Below are positions 47,661-59,042 of a stretch of DNA of 64,000 nucleotides, in pieces. The DNA lies in NCBI GenBank assembly GCA_018401055.1, contig JAGYLB010000126.1, positions 62,001 through 126,000 on the forward strand. Reading direction: 5' to 3'. Under the pieces are notes generated by a model. The model was not told where the DNA came from, did no database searches, and saw only the letters and a list, made by a program, of their open reading frames with translations. The position numbers and the translations under genes are program-made. The stretch's first letter is position 1. The number at the start of each line of letters is the position of its first letter. The DNA comes from Roseicyclus sp. Lineage in GTDB: Bacteria; Pseudomonadota; Alphaproteobacteria; Rhodobacterales; Rhodobacteraceae.

Positions 47661-48884
47661 AGCGCGCGCGGTCGGTCTCGTCTTGCAACTTGGCCATGGC
47701 ACGACGCGCGTGATCCACGGCCGCAGCGCGCGCCTGCGCCGCCAGCGCCGCATCCCCCAGCCGCGTCAACGAGCCTAGCGCGTCTTGCAGCGCAAGATGC
47801 ACCTCGAGCGCGTCGCCCGCATGGCGGGCGATGGCGCCAAAGCCCACCTCGAACAGCCGGACGGGCGACACCGGCTGCATCCACACCCGCTCGCAGCGTG
47901 GGCCTTCCTCGGGCGCGGCCGCCAGCGCCCCAATCGCGCGGGCCAGCCTGTAGGTCACGTCGACGGCGGTGTTGGGGTCGTTCACCCCTGGCGACAGGGC
48001 GCGCGTCGCCACCTCGGCCAGGGTCGCCACGGCATAAACCGGATCCATCTCGAAAGTGCGGGTCTCGCCCACGGGAATAGCGGCGCGGATTGCGGCCGAG
48101 ACCTCCTCTCCGGGCGGCATGCCGCCGATGACGCAGGCCAGCACATCGCCCGGCTGCACGAAACCGCCAACGGGCTGCAGCACATGGATCTCGGCGTCCA
48201 GATAGGCGGCGCTGTCTTGCAGGACACCTTCGAACACCTGCTCGACATAGCCCGCGCGCCGTGCCTTTGATCGCGGCCCCGCCGACGGGCGGCGGCGCCC
48301 CCGGCGTCATCACCCGCGCGCCCTGCGCGGAAGCGGCGGGCCATCTCTTCCAGCGCCTCGCGGGCGCGTGTCTCGATCAGGTCGGCGGTATAGCGCAGGC
48401 TTCCGTAGGTATCGAGGTGAATGATCCAGCGGATCATCGCCACAACGATCCACAAGGCCACTCCGACCGTGGTGAAGAACAGCACCACCAGTTCGCGCTC
48501 GCCGAACAGGTCGGCGGCGCGCAAGATCATCCCGATCAGCGCATAGAGAAACGCCCCCAGAAAGGTCGCCAGAACCGAATGCGTGACCCTGTCTTGCTGC
48601 AAAAGGGTATGGCTGCGCGGCGACCATTGCCCTTCGGCCCGCGAAAACCCCGTGACCATTATGGTCAGCGAGAAGGTGACGACAGCCAGCATGGAACTGG
48701 CCAGCACCGGCAAGATGGTGTCGACCGCGCCCGCCCCGACGAGGCCCGCGAATCCCTCGGGGATCAGGGGGCCGATCACGGTGGCTACCCCCAACGCCAA
48801 AAGCGCCAGAACGGCAACAAGGATCACCCGCACCTGGATGCGCCGCGCCTGTTGCCTGAGCCAGCGCAGCATCGTGGTGAACAT
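47623..48884 (-). CDS. DUF2254 membrane protein (two frameshifts)
   Basis: The ~420-residue protein starts MFTTMLRWLRQQARRIQ with four predicted membrane helices (~18-160), including ILPVLASSMLAVVTFSLTIM and the family motif RSHTLLQQDRVTHSVLATFLG. Breaks near 48310 and 48255 move into the frame with VFEGVLQDSAAYLDAEIHVL and the DUF2254 C-terminal FEMDPVYAVATLAEVATRAL-SPGVNDPNTA. The family is uncharacterised. Adjacent divergent gene is the flavoprotein at 48987. Confidence 0.85.
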
Positions 48885-48986
48885 CTGGCGGGGCCTCCGG
48901 TCTGCGACACGGGATGTCGGTTTCGGGCTTGTGGGCTGCGCGGGCTTCGCGCGACGGTGCACGGGCAAGGGTAACGGAGGCGGGAC

Positions 48987-51405
48987 ATGAAGACCACCAC
49001 ACGCGTCTGCATCATCGGGGGCGGGGTCGTCGGCTGCTCGGTCGCCTATCACCTGACCAAGATGGGCTGGTCGGACGTGATGCTGCTGGAACGCTCGGAG
49101 CTGACCAGCGGGTCGACATGGCACGCGGCAGGCGGGTTCCATACGCTGAACGGCGACACCAACATGGCCGCTCTTCAGGGTTACACCATCCGTCTCTACC
49201 GCGAGCTTGAGGCGCTGACCGGCATGTCCTGCGGTCTGCACCATGTCGGCGGCATCACACTGGCCGACACGCCCGAACGCTTCGACATGCTCAAGGCAGA
49301 GCGCGCCAAGCATCGCTACATGGGCAATGACACCGCGATCCTCGGGCCGGAGGAAATCGCGAAGCTCTCGCCCATCACCAATCTCGACGGCATCCTTGGC
49401 GCGCTTTATGACCCGCTCGACGGGCATCTCGACCCTTCGGGAACGACCCATGCCTATGCCAAGGCTGCACGCATGGGCGGGGCCGAGATCGTCTTGCACA
49501 CCAAGGTCATCGAAACGCGGCCCCGCCCGGATGGCACATGGGACGTGGTGACCGACAAGGGCACCATCCACGCCGAACATGTGGTCAATGCCGCGGGCCT
49601 CTGGGCGCGCGAGGTGGCGGCGATGGCGGGCTGCTATCTGCCGCTGCACCCGATGGAACACCAGTATATCGTGACCGAGGAGGTGCCCGAGATCATGGCG
49701 CTGCTGGCCGACGGCCATGAGCATCCGCATGTGATGGACCCCGCCGGCGAAAGCTATCTTCGCCAAGAGGGCCGCGGCCTGTGCATCGGCTTCTATGAGC
49801 AACCCTGCCGCCCTTGGGCCGTCGATGGCACACCATGGGGCTTCGGCCACGAGCTTTTGCCCGACGACTTCGACAAGATCGAGGCTAGCATCGACTTCGC
49901 CTATCGCCGATTCCCCGTGCTGGAACGCGCGGGCGTGAAATCGGTCATCCACGGCCCCTTCACCTTCGCCCCTGACGGCAACCCGCTGGTCGGGCCGGTG
50001 CCGGGGTTGCGCAACTACTGGTCGGCCTGTGGCGTGATGGCGGGGTTCAGCCAAGGCGGCGGCGTCGGCCTGATGCTGGCGCAATGGATGGTCGAGGGCG
50101 AATGCGAGCGCGACGTGATGGCGATGGATGTCGCCCGGTTCGGGCGCTGGATCGGGCCGGGCTACACGCTTCCCAAAGTAATCGAGAACTACCAGACGCG
50201 GTTTTCCGTGGTCTATCCCAACGAGGAAAAACCCGCAGCCCGGCCCCATCGCACGACGCCGATGTATGACACATTCGACGCCATGGGCGCGGTCTGGGGC
50301 CAGCAATACGGGCTCGAGGTGGTCAATTATTTCGCCACCCCGGGTGACGTCAGGTACGAGACGCCGTCCTTTCGCCGCTCCAACGCATGGGAAGCGACAG
50401 CACGCGAGGTGCGCGCCGTGCGCGACGCGGTCGGCATCAACGAGCTGCAGAATTTCGGCAAGTATCGCGTGACGGGGACGGCTGCGCGCGGCTGGCTCGA
50501 CCGGGTCATGGCAGGCCGCATCCCTGCACCGGGGCGGATGTCGCTGACGCCGATGCTGTCGGAAAAGGGCAAGATCATCGGCGATTTCACTGTCTCCTGC
50601 CTGTCGGAGACCGAATTCCAGCTGACCGCGAGCTATGGCGCGCAGGATTTCCATTTGCGCTGGTTCGACAGATGGTTGCAGGGCGATGTTCAGGTGAAGA
50701 ACGTCTCGGACATCCGCAGCGGTTTCCAGATCGCAGGGCCGCGCGCCCGCGATCTTCTGGCAGCCGTGACGCGCGCAGATGTTTCGCCCGAGGCGTTCCG
50801 CTTCATGGACGTGCGTCGCCTGCCCATCGGCCTGTCGGACGCCATCGTCCAGCGCGTCAGCTACACCGGCGATCTGGGCTACGAGATCTATGTCGACGCG
50901 ATGGAGGTCCGCGCGCTGTGGCGGCTTCTGTGGGACAAGGGGCAGGCCTTCGGGATCAAGCCTTTCGGGATGCGCGCGATGATGTCGCTGCGTCTTGACC
51001 GGTTCTTCGGGTCGTGGATGCGGGAGTATTCGCCCGATTACACCCCCGCCGAGACCGGGCTCGACCGGTTCATCGCCCGGAAGAACCCGTGGATTTCATC
51101 GGGCGCGCGGCGGCCGAGAGCCCGAGCGCACCAGCCCCCCGGCCCGGCGACTGGCGCAGTTCGTGGTCGACGCGGGCGATGCCGATGTGGTCGCCTACGA
51201 GCCGATCTGGCTGGAGGATGCGGTGGTCGGTTTCTGCACCTCGGGCGGCTTCGCCCATGGATCGGGCAAGTCGGTCGCCATGGGCTTTCTGCCCACGGAC
51301 CGCATTGCCGAAGGATTGGCCGTCGAGATCGAGATCCTTGGCGAACGCCGCCCGGCCCGCGTGGTGACGGGGCCGCTGTGGGACGATCCCCGCATGCGGG
51401 CCTGA
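48987..51405 (+). CDS. FAD/folate-dependent dimethylglycine/sarcosine dehydrogenase-like protein (two frameshifts)
   Basis: The reconstructed ~806-residue protein has an N-terminal DAO-type FAD domain (VCIIGGGVVGCSVAYHLTKM, TSGSTWHAAG with the flavinylation-type His) to ~380, a DUF/FAO_M linker, and a C-terminal GcvT-like aminomethyltransferase (SLTPMLSEKGKIIGDFTVSC, RRLPIGLSDAIVQRVSYTGDLGYE). This two-part design demethylates N-methylated amines, passing one-carbon units to tetrahydrofolate. Breaks near 51090 and 51122 shift through DFIGRAAAE into RLAQFVVDAGDADVVAYEPI, ending GPLWDDPRMRA. Substrate unknown; betaine-derived amines are likely. Confidence 0.88.
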
Positions 51406-51414
51406 GGGATGCCC

Positions 51415-52001
51415 ATGACAGCGCCGACGATCTTGATGCTGGCCGCCAGCCGATCCTCGCGCATGCGGGGCCGCGACAAGCTGATGGAAGAGATAGACGG
51501 CGAACCCCTGCTGCGCCTGATGGCGCGGCGGGCGGTCAAGGCGGGGGTGCCGGTGCGCGTCGTGCTGGGCCCGGACCAGCCTCTGCGCCGCGCCGCGCTG
51601 GAGGGCTGGCCATCGAGATCATCGAGGCCGAGGATACCGACGGCATGGCCGCCTCTATCCGCGCGGGTGTGGCGGGTCTGTCTGGGCCGGTGCTGCTGGC
51701 GCTGGCCGACATGCCGGAGATCACCGCGAATGACCTCTACCTGATGGTCAGCCTCGCCGCGCAAGCCCCCAAGGCGATCTTGCGGGCCGCGGCCAAGGAC
51801 GGCCGCCCCGGCCATCCCGTTTTGTTCCCTGCCGATCTGCTGCCCGATCTGGCCCGCCTGACCGGCGACACCGGCGCGAAGGCCATCCTGACGCGGGAAT
51901 CCGCGCGCCTGAATCTGCTGCCTCTGGCCGATGACCGCGCGCTGGTCGATCTGGACACCCCCGAGGCCTGGGCCGCCTGGCGCAAGACCCGTACGGCATG
52001 A
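51415..52001 (+). CDS. MobA-like nucleotidyltransferase (frameshifted)
   Basis: The ~195-residue protein starts MTAPTILMLAASRSSRMRGR, the glycine-poor variant of the NTP-transferase LAAGxSxRMG-x-K motif, then DKLMEEIDGEPLLRLMARRA. A break near 51603, after ALEGW, shifts to IEIIEAEDTDGMAASIRAGV, VLLALADMPEITANDLY and GRPGHPVLFPADLLPDLARL. The layout fits MobA/MocA-type enzymes that attach CMP or GMP to molybdopterin, or related sugar-phosphate transferases. It lies 10 bp after the flavoprotein, probably co-transcribed. An ATG at 51409 is an alternative start. Confidence 0.8.
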
Positions 52002-52005
52002 AAAA

Positions 52006-52029
52006 GGGGCGGCCCTGTCAGGCCGCCCC
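52006..52029. terminator. Bidirectional terminator
   Basis: GGGGCGGCC (52006-52014), loop CTGTCA, GGCCGCCCC (52021-52029) form a 9-bp stem, preceded by AAAAA and followed by CTTCCC. It lies 4 bp after the nucleotidyltransferase stop and 51 bp from the 3' end of the convergent RTX gene, where on the minus strand it ends in TTTTT, a good intrinsic terminator. Confidence 0.75.
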
Positions 52030-52080
52030 CTTCCCATTTCCTCGCCCTCGCAGGCGCCCGGATGCCCGGGCTAGCGGGGC

Positions 52081-55000
52081 TCAGAGCTGCAGCAGTTGAG
52101 CCTCGTGCGCCTTGAGTGACCGGCGCGCCGCGGCATAGTTCTCGATCCCGGCCTTGGTCTTCAACTCGGGGAAGAGCGCGAAGATTTCCGACCGGACCTG
52201 TTCGCCCATGTCGCTCATCGTCTGCTCGCCCGGCTGGAAGCTTTCGGTCCAGGATCCGTTGGACAGAACCACTTCGTGCTGGTCGAACATGAAGTGGATA
52301 TAGGTCGTGCGCAGTGTTTCCAGCTGCGTGATACCCCACTTGTTGATCAGATGCTTGGCCGGAACCAGAACCTCGGTCTCGTTGAAGTAGAGCTCGGTCA
52401 TCTGGTTGGCGATCAGCAGCCGGTGCTGCGGCGACACGACCATGTCGCGTTCCGGCAGGCCGTGGCCCAGGCTTCCCTTCTTCACAAGGATCGGCTTGAA
52501 GTTCGGGTTCTGCGCCAGTTCCGCCCGGTCGAGCGTCCGGTTGCCGACCCAACGGATTTCCTGGATGCCGTTGTCACGGGTGATGACCCGGTCGCCGACA
52601 CGCAGTTTCTCCACCGGCACCTCGCCACGCGGCGTCGCAATCAGCGTGCCGGGGGTGAAGCAGGGGATGACGTTCTCGATCTCCTTGAAGATCAACTCGC
52701 CCGCGATCTCGGTCTGGGCGGCATCCTTGTAGAAGATCACCTTGCCCGATTCACCCGAGGTGCCCGTCGGATCTATCGCATCGTCGAAGATGATCTTGAG
52801 CGGGCCAGCCCCGGACAGGTCCAGAACGTCGATGTCGTTGCCGTCCGGATCCTCGCCGCCGACGATCGTGTCGCCCACGCCTTCCTTGTAGACGCCACCG
52901 AAGATCGGATCGGTGAAGTCGCCGATGGTGAAGGTGTCATTGCCCTCACCACCCGACAGGCTGTCGGCGCCTTGGCCGCCAATGATCAGGTCATCGCCTG
53001 TGCCGCCGTCGATCACATCGTCGTCGATGCCACCGTCGAGCGTGTCATTGCCCGCGCCACCAAAGATGGTGTCGTTGTCATCCTCGCCGAAGACCAGATC
53101 GTTGCCCGCCCCCGCATCGATCAGATCATCGCCATTGTCGAGGATCGGATCGTTGTTGGCCGGATTGATGTTGTCGTCGATCAGGTTGACCAACGGCGCG
53201 TTCTCGCCGCCGTAGATCGTGTCGTCGCCACCGCCGGCATTGATCGTGTCCGACCCCTCGCCCGAGATGATGGAGTCGTTGCCATCGCCCGAGGTAATGC
53301 TGTCGTCGTCAAAGCCGGCGTCGATCACGTTGTTGCCGTTGCCGGCATTGATCACGTCGTTGTCGTCACCGGAAATGATCGTGTCATCACCGTCGCCGGT
53401 CGTGATCGTGTCGCGGTCGTCGAACGGGTTGGCATCGGGCGCGCCAAAGAACGGCAGGCCGCGATCAGGCGATCCGTCGATGCCCGATGTGACGAGGTTG
53501 TTGCCATCGAGGTCGGTGATGACGTCATTGCCCGAGTTGCCGTTGATCGTGTCGTCGTCGGCACCGCCGTCCAGCACGTCATCGCCCGAGCCGCCCGAAA
53601 GCGTATCATTGCCCGCACCGCCCTGCAGCGTGTCGTTGCCCTCGGCGCCACCCATCGAGTCGTTGCCGTCGCCACCATCAAGGCTGTCGTTGCCATCATT
53701 GCCGCGCAGCTCGTCATTGCCATCGCCGCCCAGCACGGTGTCGTCGCCGAAGCCACCCGTGACGGTATCGTTGCCCTCACCGCCGTCGAGCACATCGTTG
53801 CCTGTGCCGCCGTTGACCAAGTCATCGCCGGTGCCGCCATCGACAGTGTCGTTGCCTGCGCCCGCGTTGATCGTGTCGTCGCCGCCATTGCCGCGGATCG
53901 AGTCGTCCAGACCGTCGGGCCCGTCGATGATGTCGCCGCCGCCGTCGGTGGGCGCATTGCCGTCATCGTAGCCCGGCCCCATGACCTCGCCGAACTCTTC
54001 GCCGTCCACCACCCCATCGGGCAGCGGTTCAAACAGCACATTCTCGATTTCCGAGAAGTTGATCGTCACGGGTTCGCCCGCGTCGTTGAGGTAAACGGCC
54101 GTGCCGCTTTCGCCCACGCCGGTGACCGGGTCGAAGGTCGGATCGGTCGGGTCGAACACGATCGACACCAGATCGAGGCCACGCAGGTCGAGGATGTCGC
54201 CGTCGCCCCCATTGGTGGGATCGGTCAGGTCCTCGCCGGTCTCGCCGCCGATGATGGTGATGGGATCGGTTCCGGTCAAAGTCTGATCGATGGTGAACTC
54301 GTCATCGCCCGAGCCGCCGATGGCGAGGTCGCCCGCACCCACGATGATGTCGTCGTCGCCGTCGCCACCCTCGATCGTGTCGGCACCTTCGCCGCCCGTG
54401 ATCGTGTCCGAGCCAGCCCCGCCAAAGATCCGGTCGTCGCCGTCGCCGCCATCCACAAGGTCGTTGCCGCCATCGGCATTGATGACGTCGTCGCCAGTGC
54501 CACCTTCGATGGTGTCATTCCCATCCTGGCCGTTCAGGTCATCATTGCCCGCGCCGCCGAGGATGAGATCGTCGCCCGCGCCGCCCACGATGAGGTCGTC
54601 ATCGTTGCCACCGTCGAGCGTATCATTGCCTTCGTCGCCGAAGGATTGTCGCGACCGTCCCCGCCGATGATGCTGTCATTTCCATCACCGCCGAACATCA
54701 CGTCATCGTCGGCGCCGCCATCGATCACATCATCGCCGTCGCCGCCTTCGATGTAATCCGAGCCGATGCCGCCGAGGAGCGTGTCATTGCCCTCGCCGCC
54801 GAAGATCTCGTCGTCGCCGCTGCCGCCAAGGATCAGGTCATCGCCGGTGCCGCCATCGATCTGGTCGTTACCGCCCGCGCCGTCGATCGTGTCGTTGCCG
54901 CCATTGCCCTCGATGATGTCATCACCATTGGTGATCCGGTCGCCGCCGCCGTCGGTCGGTGCGTTGGCGTCATCATAGCCAAGGCCCATGACTTCGCCGG

Positions 55001-58000
55001 TTTCCTCGCCGTCGACGACGCCGTCGGGCGCCTTGCGCGGCAGGAGCAGGAATTCGATCTCGGCGAAGGTCACGGGCACCCAGTCGCCATTGGCGTTCTG
55101 GACTTCGACCGTGCCGGAGGTGCTGTCGCCGTCTGCGTCGGTCGTCTCGACCAGATTGCGGAATGCCACGAAGCCCGTCAGATCGAGCGTGTCGCGATCG
55201 GTGCCTTCGGTCGATCCATCGACGAAGATCGGCGCGATGATCCCGCCGCTCGCGTCCAGTTCATTGGGATTGATGACGATGCTGTCGTCGCCCGAACCGC
55301 CCACGATGGTGTCACCGGCGCCGCCGAGGATGGTGTCGTTGCCGAGACCGCCCGCCAGGCTGTCATTGCCACCCTGTCCCACGATCAGGTCGTCACCGTC
55401 GCCACCTTCGATGGTGTCGTTTCCGGCAGGGCCGGTCACGCCCGACAACTGCACGAGAATGACATTGTCGATGGCTGCGCCAAATGCGTCTTCCCGGCCC
55501 AGACCTTCGAATTCGAGCCGGTTGGAGCCGTTGCCTGTGCCACCGACGAGGTTCAGCGTGATGGTCTCGAAGTTGGACTCGCCGACATTGCTGGGATCGA
55601 TGGTCGCGATCAGCTGGCCGCCCCAGTAGACATTGACGAGGTTCTCGTCAGGCCCGTCGATCGCGGTCAGGAACTGGCTGTCGCTGACATCGAAGGTGAG
55701 GCGATAGGACAGGCCGTCCTGCACACCCGCGACGTTCTGTCCGATGCGGTTGTTGCCGGGGCTGGCCTCCAGATCGAGCCAGTTGTTGCCGTCGGTGGCC
55801 ACCTGACCGTCGCGGCTGTCATTATGGACGTCGATCTCGTTGCCGCTGGTGTCGGTCCAGCCAGGGATCACGCCATTGGTCGCGACAAACCCGTAGAAGG
55901 TGGGCGTCGTCCCGGTCGTATCCTCGAAAGACCCGTTCACGATCAGATTCGGCCCGACAGGCGTGCCCACCGGGCCAGCCAGAGGGGCGTCATCGCCATA
56001 GAGCGTGTCGTTGCCCGCACCGCCGACGATCGAGTCGTCGCCCGCATCGCCGTAGATCAGGTCCTCGCCCGCACCGCCAAAGACCAGATCATCGCCGTCA
56101 CCAGCCGCGATGGTGTCGTGCCAAGCAGGGGCCGGTGACGCCCGAAAGCTGCACAAGGACGACATTGTCGATGGAGGCACCGAGATTGTCTTCACGGCCC
56201 AGGCCTTCGAATTCCAGCCGGTTGGAGCCGTTCCCTGCGCCGCCGACGAGGTTCAGCGCGATGGTCTCGAAATCGCTCTCGCCGACATTGCTGGGGTCGA
56301 TGGTCGCGACCAGTTGGCCGCCCCAATAAACATTGACGAGGTTCTCGTCCGGCCCGTCGATGGAAGTCAGGAACGGGCTGTCGCTGACATCGAAGGTCAA
56401 GCGATAGGTCTCACCATCCTGCACGCCCGCCACATTCTGGCCGACCCGGTTGTTGCCGGGGCTGGCCTCCAGATCGAGCCAGTTCTCGCCGTCGGTTGCC
56501 ACCTGACCGTCGCGGTCGTCGTTGTGGACGTCGATCTGACGACCATTGGCGTCGGTCCAGCCGGGGATCGCGCCGTTGCCGACGAAACCGTAGAAGGTCG
56601 GCGTCAGGCCCGAGGTATCCTCGAAGGACCCGTTCACGATCAGGTTCGGCCCGACAGGCGTGCCCACCGGTGCGTCATCCCCGAAGAGCGTGTCGTTGCC
56701 CGTGCCGCCCAGGATCGAGTCGTTGCCGGTTTCGCCATAGATCAGGTCATCGCCCGCACCGCCCGAAAGCGTGTCGTTGCCGGGTCCTTCGGGATCGGTT
56801 ACCGCGATGGGCGCGTCAAAGAACACGTCGGTGACGTTGACGCCTGTATTGTCGTGACCGTTCTGGCTGTGGGTGATGACGATGCGCGCCACCGGGCCGG
56901 GGATCTCGACCAGCAGCGAATATTCCGGCGCCGTATCCTCGAGATAGCCACCGTTCGAATCCGCGGTGTCCACACCCGGCACGGCATCCGTGTCCAGAAG
57001 CGTGATGCGGTTGCCTGCCGTCAACTCGATCTCGATCGGGTTTCCGGCTGCGTCGAAGGCCTGCACCCGCACCACGCCATCTCCGTCGATGTCGTTGATG
57101 CGGAAGGACACGTTTTCGACCGGCGCCGAGAAGGCCAGCTGATAGCTCTCGGAATTCCCGTTGCCGCGCGTCTCGGAATAGAAAGAGCTGGTCGCGTTGA
57201 TCGTCTCGGACCCGCTGTCGATCCCGGCGATGTTCTGGGCCGTGTTCTCGAACTGATTCAGGACATGGCCATTGGGGTGGAGGACCGAGAAGGTGACATT
57301 CACATTGCCGGTGTTCTGGGTGAACCCGTTGATCGGATCGCCGTTGTCGATCGGGTTGGGGCCGTTGGGGTCGTCGACCTGGCTCCAGTTCAGGCTTTCG
57401 CGCACCGTGGGCGTGTTGCCATCGGCCTGCCCGAGCGAGGTGTCGCCGAAGATCACGTCGTTGCCCGCGCCACCCTCGACGCTGTCATCGCCCGACCCTG
57501 CGAAAACGGTGTCATTCGCAGCACCGGCAATGACGGTGTCATCGCCCGCGCCGGCATCCACGACATCCTCGTCGCCGCCGGTGGCATTGTCGCCCGCGTC
57601 GATCATGTCGCCCTCGGGGTCGCCGGTATAGGCTGCGTCGATCACGTCCGCACCCGAGGTGCCCTCGACGATGAAATCGGGGCCGGTCGGGGCTGCGGGT
57701 TCGATCACCTTGTTGAAGACCGCGACATAGTCGATCGCGCCCTTGAAGAATTCATCGTAGTGCCCGTCGTTCTCTTCGCGGGCGCCGAAAGTGAAGTTCT
57801 CGTCGTCATTGTCGCCGATATCCAGAGTGAGACCGGTGACATTCGACTGGATCGTGGTGCTGGTGCCCTTGGTCAGGTTCTCGACGGTGAAGGTCGCGCC
57901 CTTGTGCTCGTCCCAGCTGTAGACGACGTTCAGCGTATCGCCGGGCGCGAAGAAATGCGCCGAGGTCGAGACGTCGACCTTGGCCCCGCCGACACTGTCG

Positions 58001-58374
58001 GCCATCTGGTGCAGAACCTCGACCTTGCCGTCGAGCGTGACGCTGATGCCGAAATAGCCTTCGTGCTGGGCGTCGTGAAATTCGCCGCGGTTCACGACGG
58101 TGTCGGGCGACGTGCCCTTGTGCACTTCTTGCGTGAACTGAACCTCGATCGTGCCGCGCGGCAGGTCAAAGGGGTGGTCGGGGCCCGAGACATCGAACCA
58201 GTCGTCATGCCCGTCGGTGCGCAGCTGGTCGTGCGACGCGAAGGCGTTGCCCTCGAAATGCCCGTTCTGCGCGATGCCGTCGGCAAGGCCGGTATCCTTG
58301 GTCGTCGCTCCGCTGCGGAAATCCCAGAGGCCGACGAGGTTGGAAATGTTTGCCACATCAGTAAAATTCGTCAT
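52081..58374 (-). CDS. Giant LamG-RTX-Hint secreted protein (two frameshifts)
   Basis: The ~2,097-residue acidic protein starts MTNFTDVANISNLVGLWDFR. In order: LamG-like lectin domain (~1-225); calcium-binding RTX nonapeptides GGxGxDxxx in several blocks (~245-315, 528-560, 755-796, 981-1033, 1142-1358, 1485-1818); a beta-rich domain (~318-525); two near-identical ~180-residue modules (~565-748 and ~800-980); three EIENV-type modules; and a C-terminal Hint domain (~1905-2020) from PCFTPGTLIATPRGEVPVEK with SPQHRLLIA. RTX proteins leave by type I secretion and fold with calcium; no transporter is in the window. Breaks near 56128 and 54643. Hint may self-cleave; role probably adhesion or degradation. 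Confidence 0.87.
52900..54950 (-). repeat. Dense RTX nonapeptide repeat blocks
   Basis: Two long runs of 27-bp units coding GGxGND(T/D)(L/I)xG-type nonapeptides, 54950-54300 and 53920-52920, separated by an EIENV module. Units differ enough in DNA that they are diverged protein repeats, not a CRISPR or satellite. The plus strand shows the characteristic alternating tcgttgcc...gccgcc pattern. Confidence 0.85.
55435..55970 (-). repeat. Duplicated NLIVNGSFEDT module, copy 2
   Basis: It encodes VGPNLIVNGSFEDTTG to AAIDNVILVQLSGVTGP in the RTX protein. Compared by eye with copy 1 (56130-56680), the DNA is very similar along its whole length, with mostly silent or conservative changes. The protein looks like a DUF642/carbohydrate-binding jelly-roll (GWTD, WLDLEASPGNNR, YRLTFDVSDS). 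Confidence 0.8.
56130..56680 (-). repeat. Duplicated NLIVNGSFEDT module, copy 1
   Basis: The N-terminal copy of the module, from VGPNLIVNGSFEDTSG to ASIDNVVLVQLSGVTGP. A frameshift (extra C in a CCC run near 56128) follows directly. The copies share a tail DNV-VQLSGVTGP and a lead DDAPVGTPVGPNL, marking the duplication ends. Confidence 0.8.
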
Positions 58375-59022
58375 ACGCGTTCACTCCTTACACCGATCGG
58401 CACCGGTCTGTCCGCATGCGCGGACGTGATTTCATAACATCTCAACGGCGGGCGACGCTGCTTGAAAGCCGGCGGCCCGCATTATCGACATCCAAAAACC
58501 GGGAGGAGAGACAGGGCAGTACTGCCCATACCGTTTACCCCGCGCCACCTTTGCGGTGCCGCAGGAGTATAGCCGTGTCGGTCATTCAACCGTCAAGCAG
58601 CCCACACCTCTCCCGTGTTTTTCGACACGGATCGTGCGGCCGCCCCCGTGGCCTTAGCAAACATCGCCCCCCAGTTGGGCTGACGTTCTGATATCCGGAA
58701 CGAGCGTCCGACCGAAAGCGAAAATTTTCGGAAACACCTTTGTAGTGACGCGCACCCTGCCACCTTTTTGACCATTTAAGGACATGGGCAGGCCGCAGTG
58801 TCGGGGCCGGTTCTTGGTAAAGAGGCCGGTCTTCATCCCGTGACCATCCTTAGTGCAGTCAAGTATCGTTGGCGATAACCACAAAACTTTCGATACTTGC
58901 AACGAAATGGCCCCCGCCTTTGCGTGCCGTTCCAGACCTTCGGCAGCGAGGAAGAAACGGAAACAGTATGTCACGCCCCGACAACCCTTGCCACAAATTC
59001 GCCATGTTTGACGCGGTCACGA
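58375..59022. other. Long intergenic region upstream of the RTX gene
   Basis: No convincing gene in ~650 bp. It holds several palindromes: GGGCAGTACTGCCC (58514-58527, perfect 14-mer), GTCCGC-ATGC-GCGGAC near 58420, and an inverted repeat CAAGTATCG (58860-58868) / CGATACTTG (58891-58899). The RTX promoter must lie here. A GGAGTGAA purine stretch at about 58382-58389 (minus strand) is the likely ribosome site of the RTX gene. Confidence 0.5.
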
Positions 59023-59042
59023 ACCTGTCCAAAAGGACAGGT
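59023..59042. promoter_or_regulatory. Lux-box-like perfect palindrome
   Basis: ACCTGTCC-AAAA-GGACAGGT is a 20-bp perfect palindrome matching the lux-box form ACCTGT-N8-ACAGGT bound by LuxR-type quorum-sensing regulators. It lies 649 bp upstream of the RTX gene start and 75 bp beyond tRNA-Leu on the minus strand. Alternatively it is the tRNA transcript's terminator hairpin, although the T-rich stretch sits in the loop, not after the stem. Confidence 0.35.

Noticed and set aside
52900..54950. CRISPR-like periodicity
   Set aside because: The 27-bp periodicity codes GGxGxDxxx nonapeptides, units have no constant repeat plus unique spacers, and no cas genes are present.
52276..58437. Long plus-strand frames opposite the RTX gene
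   Set aside because: Repetitive Val/Ile/Ala text is the complement of RTX repeats; the minus-strand reading gives clear LamG, RTX and Hint domains.
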